From Limisphaerales bacterium (GTDB taxonomy: Bacteria > Verrucomicrobiota > Verrucomicrobiia > Limisphaerales > UBA11358): a stretch of DNA of 26,728 bases. The DNA lies in the NCBI GenBank assembly GCA_003133815.1, contig PKZR01000283.1, positions 4,119 through 30,846 on the forward strand, written 5' to 3'. The notes under the pieces are model-generated. The model did no database searches and was not told the DNA's origin. It worked only from the letters and a program-made list of their open reading frames with translations. This document shows positions 1 to 7,688 of this stretch, in pieces (positions within the stretch are counted from its first letter, which is position 1; every line of letters begins with the position of its first letter). A program made the translations under genes and the position numbers.

Positions 1-390
1 ACCTGGCTGGAAGAACTCATCGGCCTCGCGGAAGCGGGCGGCGATGGTCTGGAAATCGCAAAGGAAATTTACGCTTATGCCATAGGGCATGTTGACGAAT
101 TTTGCGCGCCTTATGCCAGTGTCATTGACATCGATAAAAAGAAACTGCCGGCTGCCGCGACGGTGAACGGCTGGAGTTCAAAGCGGTTTGTTTCCGCGTT
201 GCGGCATGACCAGAAGAATCCTGCGTTCAATCCGAGTTTCCGCCAGTTGCTGCATGTCAGTTTCAAGGTCGCTGCGAAAAAGGGAAAGCGCTATCTTAAC
301 GCGCTCAAAAAACACGAGGCGGTCATTGCGAGGAACGTGACGGAAAATCTGTTTGAGCGGCACATGAAACCGCTGCTGCTCGGCAAATAA
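1..390 (+). CDS. uxaE: Tagaturonate/fructuronate epimerase-like protein, C-terminal part (5' end outside window)
   Basis: The frame is open from the first base and ends in TAA at 388-390, giving the last 129 residues of a longer protein. The tail, with HVSFKVAAKKGKRYLNAL followed by VIARNVTENLFERH, resembles from memory the C-terminus of the tagaturonate epimerase (UxaE) family, which interconverts D-tagaturonate and D-fructuronate in hexuronate breakdown. The next gene, uxaC, starts 4 bases after this stop, so the two are almost certainly one operon. The shared pathway strengthens the call. The catalytic region is upstream of the window, so activity cannot be judged. It could be another sugar epimerase or isomerase of the same fold. 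Confidence 0.6.
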   Translation, partial: TWLEELIGLAEAGGDGLEIAKEIYAYAIGHVDEFCAPYASVIDIDKKKLPAAATVNGWSSKRFVSALRHDQKNPAFNPSFRQLLHVSFKVAAKKGKRYLNALKKHEAVIARNVTENLFERHMKPLLLGK

Positions 391-393
391 TTT

Positions 394-1803
394 ATGGCCT
401 TCATCCACGAAGATTTTTTGCTTGGCACAAAGACGGCGCGCAAGCTGTATCACAAATACGCTGAAGAAGAGCCGATCTTCGATTATCACTGCCACATCTC
501 GCCCAAAGACATTGCGCAAAACCGCCAGTTCAAAAACCTGTTTGAAATCTGGCTCGAAGGCGACCATTACAAATGGCGCGCGATGCGCAGCAACGGCGTC
601 GCGGAAAAATTCTGCACCGGCGCCGCCTCGCCCCAGGAAAAATTCCATGCGTGGGCAAAAACCGTCCCGCACACCCTGCGCAATCCTCTTTATCATTGGA
701 CGCATCTGGAATTGAAGCGCTATTTCGGCATCAACGAACTGCTGGACGAAAAATCCGCAGGGAAAATTTGGAAAAAGGCAAACGAGCAGCTCGCCACGCC
801 CGCGTTCACGACGCAGGGCATCCTAAAAAAATTCAAGGTCAAGGTCGTTTGCACGACGGACGATCCGGTGGACAACCTCGAATATCATCGCGTATTTGCA
901 GCTTCCGGTCATCCGGCGAAAATGCTGCCGGCGTTCCGGCCTGACAAGGCGTTGACGGTGAACTCACCCGCAAGTTTCAACATATGGGTCGAACAGCTTT
1001 CCGCCGCAGCGAACATTGATGTAAACAGTTTAAGCGCGTTCCAAATCGCGCTCAAAAAGCGCCACGATTTTTTTCATTCTCAAGGCTGTCGCCTGTCGGA
1101 CCACGGCATGAACCATTGCTTTGCGGATTTCTGTTCCGAGAAGACCGCCGCTGGAATTTTCGACAAGGCGCGGGCGGACGCAGAAGTTTCGCCGCAGGAA
1201 CATTCGCATTTCGCCTCATTCATGATGCTGTTCTTTGGCCATCTCGACGCCAAGCGCGGCTGGACCAAGCAGCTTCACCTCGGTGCAATGCGGAACAACA
1301 ACACTCGCCTGATGAAGCAGCTTGGACCGGACACCGGCTTCGATTCCATCGGCGATTTTCCACAAGTCCAGACGCTCGCAGCATATCTGGATAAATTGGA
1401 TTCGGAAAATAGCCTGCCAAAGACGGTCATTTACAACCTGAACCCTGCGGACAATTACGCCTTCGCCACGATGATCGGAAATTTTCAGGACGGGACGGTT
1501 CCTGGCAAAATTCAGTATGGTTCTGGCTGGTGGTTTCTCGACCAGAAGGAGGGCATGGAAATGCAGATGAACGCGCTCTCGAATCTAGGCCTGCTCTCGC
1601 GCTTCATCGGCATGATCACGGATTCCCGCTCGTTCATGAGCTATTCGCGGCACGAGTATTTCCGCCGGACGCTATGCAGCCTCATCGGTCGAGATGTGGA
1701 AAGCGGCGCGCTGCCGGACGACAAAAAATTGCTTGGTCCGATGATTAAAAACATCTGTTACGAGAACGCAAAAAATTACATGGCGTTTCCTGGCGTGAAA
1801 TGA
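394..1803 (+). CDS. uxaC: Glucuronate (uronate) isomerase UxaC
   Basis: The 469-residue protein has the usual UxaC length. It isomerises D-glucuronate to D-fructuronate and D-galacturonate to D-tagaturonate in the cytoplasm, the first step of hexuronate catabolism. The metal-binding DYHCH motif is at residues 30-34, followed by the family stretches DIAQNRQFKNLFEIWL, EGDHYKWRAMR and YHWTHLELKRYF. A C-terminal SRSFMSYSRHEYFRR block also fits the amidohydrolase-like UxaC family. The start ATG lies three bases after the stop of the epimerase-like gene, which indicates co-transcription and probably translational coupling. No frameshift or missing motif was seen. Confidence 0.95.
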   Translation: MAFIHEDFLLGTKTARKLYHKYAEEEPIFDYHCHISPKDIAQNRQFKNLFEIWLEGDHYKWRAMRSNGVAEKFCTGAASPQEKFHAWAKTVPHTLRNPLYHWTHLELKRYFGINELLDEKSAGKIWKKANEQLATPAFTTQGILKKFKVKVVCTTDDPVDNLEYHRVFAASGHPAKMLPAFRPDKALTVNSPASFNIWVEQLSAAANIDVNSLSAFQIALKKRHDFFHSQGCRLSDHGMNHCFADFCSEKTAAGIFDKARADAEVSPQEHSHFASFMMLFFGHLDAKRGWTKQLHLGAMRNNNTRLMKQLGPDTGFDSIGDFPQVQTLAAYLDKLDSENSLPKTVIYNLNPADNYAFATMIGNFQDGTVPGKIQYGSGWWFLDQKEGMEMQMNALSNLGLLSRFIGMITDSRSFMSYSRHEYFRRTLCSLIGRDVESGALPDDKKLLGPMIKNICYENAKNYMAFPGVK

Positions 1804-1836
1804 GTCTGTAGCTTCAAGTTCAGCCGGCATAAGTGC

Positions 1837-1848
1837 CAATTGCAATTG
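1837..1848. repeat. Short palindrome between uxaC and the GH2 gene
   Basis: CAATTGCAATTG is a perfect 12-base palindrome in the 76-base gap between uxaC and the glycosidase gene. The flanking bases repeat loosely every seven bases (TGCCAAT, TGCAATT, GCCATTT), like the heptamer repeats elsewhere in the window. It could be an operator or just a repeat remnant. No T-tract or terminator stem was seen here. Confidence 0.35.
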
Positions 1849-1879
1849 CCATTTTTCACCTTTTGAATAAAACTAAACA

Positions 1880-4765
1880 ATGAAACTCAGATTCTTTCAC
1901 AAGCGCATCCTCGTCGCCGCAATTCTCGCCACTTTCAGCTTTAACTTGTTTGCGACCGATGGCGATGCCGGTTCACCGCGCGAAAAACTGCTGCTCGATT
2001 TCAACTGGAAATTTCATCTTGGCGACGATTGGCCGAATTTCTTGCGGCTCGATAAAGCCGCGCAAAACTCCGGCCCGGCATCCGAACGTTTCAACGACGC
2101 AAGTTGGCGCACGTTGAATCTGCCTCATGACTGGGTGATTGAGCTTCCTTTCGATTCCAGCGCCGACACGAGCCACGGCTTCAAGCCAGTCGGCCCCGGC
2201 TTTCCCAAAAACAATGTTGGTTGGTATCGCCGCACGTTTGAACTGCCGGCCACCGATGCGGGCAAACGTATCTGGCTGGATTTCGACGGCGCGTTTCGCG
2301 ACACGACTGTGTTCGTCAACGGCTGGGAGATGAAGCATAACGAGAGCGGGTACTTCCCATTCCGCTGCGACATCACGGACGTTGCGCGCATTGGCGGCAC
2401 AAACACCGTGGCCGTGAAAGTGGACGCGACGAGGTTCGAAGGCTGGTTTTATGAAGGCGCGGGCATTTACCGCCACGTCTGGCTGGAGAAAACTTCGCCG
2501 CTCGCCATCGCACCAGACGGGATTTTCGTGTATGCACAATTCAAAAACAATGTCCCGTCAAGCAAGGCTCCGATCAATGTAGAGGTTCAGCTGCTCAATT
2601 CTCTGACTAATGAGGTCAAGGCAATTGTGAACTGTGAAATTATTTCGCCGGACGGAAAATCCCTGGCGAAGTTCAGCGAATCGGAAGAAGTGAAAGCCTC
2701 GGCCATGAAAACCGTGAAGCTCGAATCAAAGGTTTCCAACCCGCAGCTTTGGTCTCCCGAATTTCCGAAGCTCTACAAGCTCGTGACAACGGTAGAAAGT
2801 AGCGGCAAGGTTGTTGACCGGCAGGAAACCGAGTTCGGCATACGCACATTTGCATTTGACGCGGACAAGGGGTTTTTGCTGAATGGCCAGCCTTACGAAC
2901 TCAAAGGCACTTGCAATCATCAAGACATGGCGGGTGTAGGCGCGGCGTTACCGGATGCATTGCAGTATTTTCGCATCTCAAAACTCAAGGAGTTCGGAGA
3001 CAACGCCTATCGAACATCGCACAATCCGCCAACGCCGGAACTGTTGGATGCCTGTGATCATCTCGGAATGATTGTGATGGACGAAAACCGATTGCTCGGC
3101 AGCGACGACGCAAATATGCAACGCTTTGAAGATTTTATCCGTCGCGACCGCAATCATGCCAGCGTCGGCATCTGGAGCATTTGCAACGAGGAAAGCACAC
3201 AGACGCAACCCGTGGCGGGGCGCGTCGGCTTGACGATGCAAAATAAATTGCTGGAAATGGATTCGACGCGGCCAGTCACGGCGGCGGAAAGCGTGGGAGA
3301 CGTTTTCATCGGCCTGCCTGGCGCGCTGGAAGTGCGCGGCTGGAATTATCATGTCGGACGCGAAATTGAAAGTTATCATGCCAAACATCCGGCGCAGCCC
3401 GAAGTCGGCACAGAGCAGGCCAGCACCGTCGCCACGCGCGGCATTTATGAGAACGACAAGAAACGCGGCTACGTCAGCGCCTACGACGTGAATTTTCCAA
3501 GCTGGGCATCAACCGCTGAAACGTGGTGGAGCTATTTCGCCACTCGTCCGTGGTTGAGCGGCGGCTTTGTCTGGACGGGTTTTGATTATCGTGGCGAACC
3601 GACGCCCTATGCTTGGCCGTGCATCAATTCGCATTTTGGCGTCCTCGACACCTGCGGTTTTCCAAAGGACGATTTTTATTACTACCAGTCATGGTGGACT
3701 GCGAACACAGTTCTGCATTTGTTGCCGCACTGGAATTGGTCGGGCAAAGAAGGCCAGGAAATCCGCGTGGACGCCTTGAGCAACTGCAAGCAAGTGGAAT
3801 TATATTTAAATGGCCAGTCGCTCGGCAAACAGGCGATGAAACCAAATTCAAAACTTTCGTGGCAGGTCAAATATGCGCCGGGAACGTTGAGTGCGAAAGG
3901 CTTTGACGATTCCGGCAACGTCATCGCAGAATCAAAAGTTGAGACAACCGGCGAGCCTGCTTCCCTCCAGCTCACATCCAATCGCGCGACCATCAACGCC
4001 GATGGCGAGGACGCGAGCGTGTTCACAGTTTCAGTGACTGACGCACAGGGCCGTGTGGTCCCGACGGCGGGAAATAAGATTAATTTTTCAATCGAAGGCG
4101 CGGGAAAAATTCTCGGCGTTGGCAATGGCGATCCAAGCTGCCATGAGCCGGACACGTTTGTGGCTCAACCTGCGGTAAAAAATCTTCCCTTCAATGACTG
4201 GCGCTGGAATCTTGCCACCCTGCCGGCACGCGGCGCAATGGCTCCTGAACTCGCTGCCAATTTTGATGACTCGGCTTGGCAAAAGACAAGTTCAGAAGGC
4301 GAGGGCGCACAATTGGAGGAAGGCCAGACGGCGATTTTCCGCCAGCATTTGAAATTGTCTGCTGACGATTTGAACAGCCCCGGCATCGACATCCGTTTTG
4401 GACGCATTGACGACAGCGGCTCGGTTTATGTGAATGGCCAGCGTGTAGGCGAATCTCGCAACTGGGAAGATTCGCCGGACTTTGACATTAAAAAGAATCT
4501 ACACGAGGGCGATAACGTAATCGCCGTCAGCGTCCGCAATGTTTCCGGCACCGGCGGACTTGTGATGGGCGTTAACGTGGAAATTACCGGCCAATCTGTC
4601 ATGCTGGCATGGTCGCGCAGCGTGTTCAACGGCCTTGCCCAGGTCATTGTGCAGTCCACAAAGGACGCCGGTGAAATCAAGCTGACAGCGAATGCGGACG
4701 GTTTGACGCCGGTGACAGCGGCAATTAAATCCGTCGCCTGCACGCCGCGTCCATTTGTTCCGTAA
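1880..4765 (+). CDS. Secreted glycoside hydrolase family 2 protein (beta-galactosidase-like) with an inserted carbohydrate-binding-like domain
   Basis: This 961-residue protein begins with a basic, hydrophobic signal peptide; cleavage is likely near residue 25, after LFA. It has the GH2 order: a jelly-roll sugar-binding domain (about 35-205, with NLPHDWVIE and FVNGW), an Ig-like domain (about 215-325), and a TIM barrel (about 330-620). The barrel shows RTSHNPPTPELLDACD, the acid/base Glu437 in WSICNEE, and a probable nucleophile Glu512 in GTEQAST. Ig-like C-terminal domains follow. At about 760-905 a second galactose-binding-like domain (FVNGQ-type YVNGQRVGES) interrupts the last Ig-like domain. 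The gene follows the uronate genes on the same strand, so it probably releases sugars from plant or algal polysaccharide outside the cytoplasm. GH2 also includes beta-glucuronidases and mannosidases, so the substrate is open. Confidence 0.88.
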   Translation: MKLRFFHKRILVAAILATFSFNLFATDGDAGSPREKLLLDFNWKFHLGDDWPNFLRLDKAAQNSGPASERFNDASWRTLNLPHDWVIELPFDSSADTSHGFKPVGPGFPKNNVGWYRRTFELPATDAGKRIWLDFDGAFRDTTVFVNGWEMKHNESGYFPFRCDITDVARIGGTNTVAVKVDATRFEGWFYEGAGIYRHVWLEKTSPLAIAPDGIFVYAQFKNNVPSSKAPINVEVQLLNSLTNEVKAIVNCEIISPDGKSLAKFSESEEVKASAMKTVKLESKVSNPQLWSPEFPKLYKLVTTVESSGKVVDRQETEFGIRTFAFDADKGFLLNGQPYELKGTCNHQDMAGVGAALPDALQYFRISKLKEFGDNAYRTSHNPPTPELLDACDHLGMIVMDENRLLGSDDANMQRFEDFIRRDRNHASVGIWSICNEESTQTQPVAGRVGLTMQNKLLEMDSTRPVTAAESVGDVFIGLPGALEVRGWNYHVGREIESYHAKHPAQPEVGTEQASTVATRGIYENDKKRGYVSAYDVNFPSWASTAETWWSYFATRPWLSGGFVWTGFDYRGEPTPYAWPCINSHFGVLDTCGFPKDDFYYYQSWWTANTVLHLLPHWNWSGKEGQEIRVDALSNCKQVELYLNGQSLGKQAMKPNSKLSWQVKYAPGTLSAKGFDDSGNVIAESKVETTGEPASLQLTSNRATINADGEDASVFTVSVTDAQGRVVPTAGNKINFSIEGAGKILGVGNGDPSCHEPDTFVAQPAVKNLPFNDWRWNLATLPARGAMAPELAANFDDSAWQKTSSEGEGAQLEEGQTAIFRQHLKLSADDLNSPGIDIRFGRIDDSGSVYVNGQRVGESRNWEDSPDFDIKKNLHEGDNVIAVSVRNVSGTGGLVMGVNVEITGQSVMLAWSRSVFNGLAQVIVQSTKDAGEIKLTANADGLTPVTAAIKSVACTPRPFVP

Positions 4766-4787
4766 GAACTTTCAGCCTTTCACGCTT

Positions 4788-4800
4788 CCCGTAAAACGGG
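4788..4800. terminator. Weak hairpin between convergent genes
   Basis: CCCGT, a three-base loop AAA, then ACGGG, lies between the GH2 stop and the convergent araC-type stop. The position suits a bidirectional terminator. There is no U-tract and the stem is only 5 bp, so this is a tentative call. Confidence 0.25.
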
Positions 4801-4845
4801 TGCCGATGTCGTTGTCAAAGCTTGCATGGACACAGATATTTTTCT

Positions 4846-5733
4846 TCAACGCAATCGGCGGAAAGCGTCGGGCGCGACTCCAAGCACATTTTTAAAGGCT
4901 CGCGAAAAATGAAATTGATCGTTAAAACCGGCACGGACGGCAACCTGTTTGACCAGCGTGCCGGACTGCTGGAGCCATTCGGCGGCGAGGTTCATTTTAA
5001 GCCGCATCAAAAATTGGTATGGGCTTTGATGGTCGTAGCGTTTAAAAAGCCGGCATAAATAAGCGGCGTCCACATGGCATTCGTCCGCAATCTGGCGCAA
5101 GGTCTTGAGCCGATGGAAATCTCTTTCAATATGCTGATGGCATTGCTGGTATGTCGTGAATGAAAGCGTTTCGACGCCACCCTTCGGTGCACGCGATTCG
5201 GACACTTTCAGAACCAGACATTCGAGCAGTTTGGAGCAAAGTTCGGAACTTCGGGCCGAGGCATTCTGGCCGCAGCGGATCAGTTCATCGAACAAGTTCT
5301 GGATTCCGTTGGGTGGAAAAATCTGCGATGTGCTTCCGGGCGCCAAATTGCAATGGCGCAATATCTCCTTTGATTTCAAGCCAAAAAAGTCCACAAAGTA
5401 TTTGATCGGCGGGTCGGATGGATCGGCGATAATGTCCTGCCGCACACCGGGGCCATAGGAAAATACACCCCCCGGCAGCAAGGTGTGACGGCGATTTTGC
5501 AGCGTCAAAGAGCCGCGACCTCGCATGACATATTCTATCGAATAAAATGGAAATGTTGGACGATGGATTTCATAGTTGGGCGCGCAGTGTTCGCAGCCGC
5601 CGCTGACCACGGACAGTGGCGCGCGCTTTGGCGGGTTCAGGTTCAGGTAAAACCGTCGGGCCTCGGAAACCTGCGGCGAAAAAAATTCCGGCGCGTCCAT
5701 GGCGGCCGATTTTGGCTGATTTAAGCGGTTCAT
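4846..5733 (-). CDS. AraC-family transcriptional regulator
   Basis: The 295-residue protein has a cupin-like N-terminal sensor half (about 35-165, including YEIHRPTFPFYSIEYVMRG and LLPGGVFSYGPG). It has a C-terminal double helix-turn-helix (about 195-295): LRQIADECHVDAAYLCRLF and VKQVAVRAGFNDQFHFSRAF, the AraC/XylS signature. It probably binds a sugar and controls a neighbouring promoter. It converges with the uronate/GH2 operon and is divergent from the epimerase cassette, so either block may be its target. No Shine-Dalgarno precedes the chosen ATG. An internal ATG at 5700 (MDAPEF) would also preserve the domains. Confidence 0.9.
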   Translation of the reverse strand: MNRLNQPKSAAMDAPEFFSPQVSEARRFYLNLNPPKRAPLSVVSGGCEHCAPNYEIHRPTFPFYSIEYVMRGRGSLTLQNRRHTLLPGGVFSYGPGVRQDIIADPSDPPIKYFVDFFGLKSKEILRHCNLAPGSTSQIFPPNGIQNLFDELIRCGQNASARSSELCSKLLECLVLKVSESRAPKGGVETLSFTTYQQCHQHIERDFHRLKTLRQIADECHVDAAYLCRLFKRYDHQSPYQFLMRLKMNLAAEWLQQSGTLVKQVAVRAGFNDQFHFSRAFKNVLGVAPDAFRRLR

Positions 5734-5838
5734 AAAAAGTCAATAATCATCATGCACTGGTAAACTATCGTCATTCCCCTGCCGCCAAGTCCAGTGTATT
5801 TTTGAGGCGAACATATTAACAACTAACGAAAATTATTT
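5734..5838. promoter_or_regulatory. Divergent promoter region with a possible operator
   Basis: This 105-base region separates the AraC-type gene from the epimerase cassette. CACTGG at 5755-5760 and CCAGTG at 5791-5796 form an inverted pair 36 bases apart. AraC-type proteins often bind paired half-sites, so this may be an operator. No convincing -35/-10 pair was identified. Confidence 0.35.
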
Positions 5839-6894
5839 ATGTCACACAATGCTCCCAAACGAGTCGTGGAAAAGGATGCCCCGTTAAAGAAGGACGATTT
5901 GATCGTCATCACCGGCGCGGGCGGATTCATCGCCGGCAACCTCGCGCTCTATTTCAAGAAAAAGGGTTTTACCAACATCCGTGCGGTGGACAAGAAGCCG
6001 CTTTACGAGTGGTATCTGCACACTCCCGGCGTGCAGAATCTTTGCCTCGACGTGAGCATCGAGGCCAATTGCCATCGCGTCTGCGAGGGCGCAACGGAAG
6101 TCTACAACCTCGCCGCCGACATGGGCGGGATGGGCTTCATCGAACGTTTCCGCGTGGAATGTCTGCGCTCGATTCTTATCAACACCAACATGGTCGAGGC
6201 CGCCTACAAGGCCGGCGCGCGCCGCTACTTTTTCTCCAGTTCAGCCTGTGCCTACAACACACTATTGCAGCAAGACCCGAACGTGCGCGCGCTGAAGGAA
6301 TCCGACGCGTATCCCGCGATGGCCGAACGCGGCTACGGCTGGGAGAAGCTGGTTTCCGAAATGTTCTGCGAGGAATACTGGCACGAGCGCGGCATGAAGA
6401 CGGCCATCGCCCGTTTCCACAATGTCTATGGCCCTCACGGCACTTGGGACGGCGGTCGGGAAAAGGCCCCTGCCGCATTGAGCCGCAAGGTCATCGAGGC
6501 GGTTGCCACCGGCAAGAAAGACATCACCATCTGGGGCGACGGCCATCAGACCCGTAGCTTCATGTATATTGACGACTGCGTGCAGGGCATTGACAAAATC
6601 ATGCATTGCGACGAGTTGATTGCCACGCCGATCAACCTGGGCTCCAGTGAACTCGTCTCCATCAACGAGCTGCTCACAAAGATTGAAAAAATCGCGGGCG
6701 TGAAGATGAGCCGCAAATACGACCTCGACGCGCCGCAAGGCGTGGCCGGTCGTAATTCCGACAACACATTCATCAAGAAAGTTCTCAAATGGGAGCCGAA
6801 GACGACCTTGAACAAGGGCCTCGCGGAAACTTACGCCTGGATTAAGACGCAATACGACGCGCGCAAAGCCGGCAAACGCGTCGGCATCGGCTGA
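5839..6894 (+). CDS. NAD-dependent sugar epimerase, GDP-mannose 3,5-epimerase-like
   Basis: The 351-residue extended short-chain dehydrogenase has the NAD-binding GAGGFIA motif at about residues 27-33 and the strongly conserved NLAADMGGMGFI block. It also has SSSACAYN with Cys137, the YxxxK pair Tyr166/Lys170, RFHNVYGPHGTW, and GGREKAPAA with Lys209. In plant GDP-mannose 3,5-epimerase the equivalent Cys and Lys are the acid/base pair for C3 and C5 inversion, and the rest of the protein also matches that family. The substrate is therefore probably a GDP-hexose or related nucleotide sugar. It is first in a three-gene cassette; its TGA overlaps the next ATG by one base. A different UDP-, ADP- or CDP-sugar epimerase or dehydratase is possible. 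Confidence 0.85.
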   Translation: MSHNAPKRVVEKDAPLKKDDLIVITGAGGFIAGNLALYFKKKGFTNIRAVDKKPLYEWYLHTPGVQNLCLDVSIEANCHRVCEGATEVYNLAADMGGMGFIERFRVECLRSILINTNMVEAAYKAGARRYFFSSSACAYNTLLQQDPNVRALKESDAYPAMAERGYGWEKLVSEMFCEEYWHERGMKTAIARFHNVYGPHGTWDGGREKAPAALSRKVIEAVATGKKDITIWGDGHQTRSFMYIDDCVQGIDKIMHCDELIATPINLGSSELVSINELLTKIEKIAGVKMSRKYDLDAPQGVAGRNSDNTFIKKVLKWEPKTTLNKGLAETYAWIKTQYDARKAGKRVGIG

Positions 6895-7688
6895 TGAAAA
6901 ATTCGACGGTTGGAAAATATCTCGGTTCAATCCCAAACCGCCTGCAACTCGCGGGCGGCTGGATTGACCAGCCGTTTGTCAACCAGCACAATCCCAAACC
7001 GTTTGGTTCCATGGTGGTGGTTCAGATTGAACCAAATTTCCGGCCAATGGATCGTTCCGGCATCGCCAGCGGCACCCGCGCCATCGCGATGAAAATCTGG
7101 AACGGTAAACTGCCCAACCGTTCGCCGGAAGCTTTGGCGCGCGAACTTTACGAAGTGGAAAACAAGGGCAAGGCCGAGCCGAGCGGTTCACAGGACATGA
7201 TCGGCCTGGTTTATCCCGGAGTGAACCGGCTGGATTACGACTTCAAAATTCACGGCGGCGTTTTCCCCTCGCACATCGAATCGTGCAACCGCGCCAAGGT
7301 CGTGCGCTGGCTGGACAAGGTGTTGCACTTGGTTCCTGTCGAATCGCGCCCGGACGGTTACAACCCGCTCGGCGTAAAAAATCTTACCCCGCAATGGGTC
7401 GCCAAGCTTGGCCAGTCTGGCCAGGATTGCTACAATGCTATTGAGAAAATGGACGCAAAGGCGCTCGGTGCATCGCTCAACCTGAACATGAAATGCTGGG
7501 AGAAGCTGCTGCCAAACGTTGTCCGGCATCCGCTTTTACGGGTGGATTTGATGCCGTTGCTCAAGGCATACCAGCAACAATATCTTGGTGCGATGTTTTC
7601 CGGCTGCGGTGGCGGTTATCTGATCGTGGTTTCCAACGAACCGGTCCCGGGCGCTTTCAAAGTCAACGTGCGCATTTCACATAAATGA
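6894..7688 (+). CDS. Short, atypical GHMP-kinase-fold protein (sugar kinase-like)
   Basis: The 264-residue protein has three regions that align by eye with GHMP sugar kinases such as D-glycero-D-manno-heptose 7-phosphate kinase. RLQLAGGWIDQP (16-27) matches the substrate-binding RISFAGGGTD-type start. SGSQDMIGLVYPGVNRL (97-113) carries the probable catalytic Asp101. FSGCGGGYLIVVS (235-247) is the C-terminal glycine motif. The usual ATP loop (GLGSSSA-type) is replaced by GIASGTRAIA (56-65), and the protein is about 70-90 residues shorter than HddA-type kinases. It may be a diverged sugar-1-kinase feeding the next gene's nucleotidyltransferase, or a non-catalytic relative. It is coupled on both sides: TGATG with the epimerase and ATGA with the next gene. 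Confidence 0.6.
   Translation: MKNSTVGKYLGSIPNRLQLAGGWIDQPFVNQHNPKPFGSMVVVQIEPNFRPMDRSGIASGTRAIAMKIWNGKLPNRSPEALARELYEVENKGKAEPSGSQDMIGLVYPGVNRLDYDFKIHGGVFPSHIESCNRAKVVRWLDKVLHLVPVESRPDGYNPLGVKNLTPQWVAKLGQSGQDCYNAIEKMDAKALGASLNLNMKCWEKLLPNVVRHPLLRVDLMPLLKAYQQQYLGAMFSGCGGGYLIVVSNEPVPGAFKVNVRISHK

Noticed and set aside
178..705. 175-residue open frame on the minus strand
   Set aside because: It overlaps the ends of two well-supported uronate genes and has no recognisable domain.
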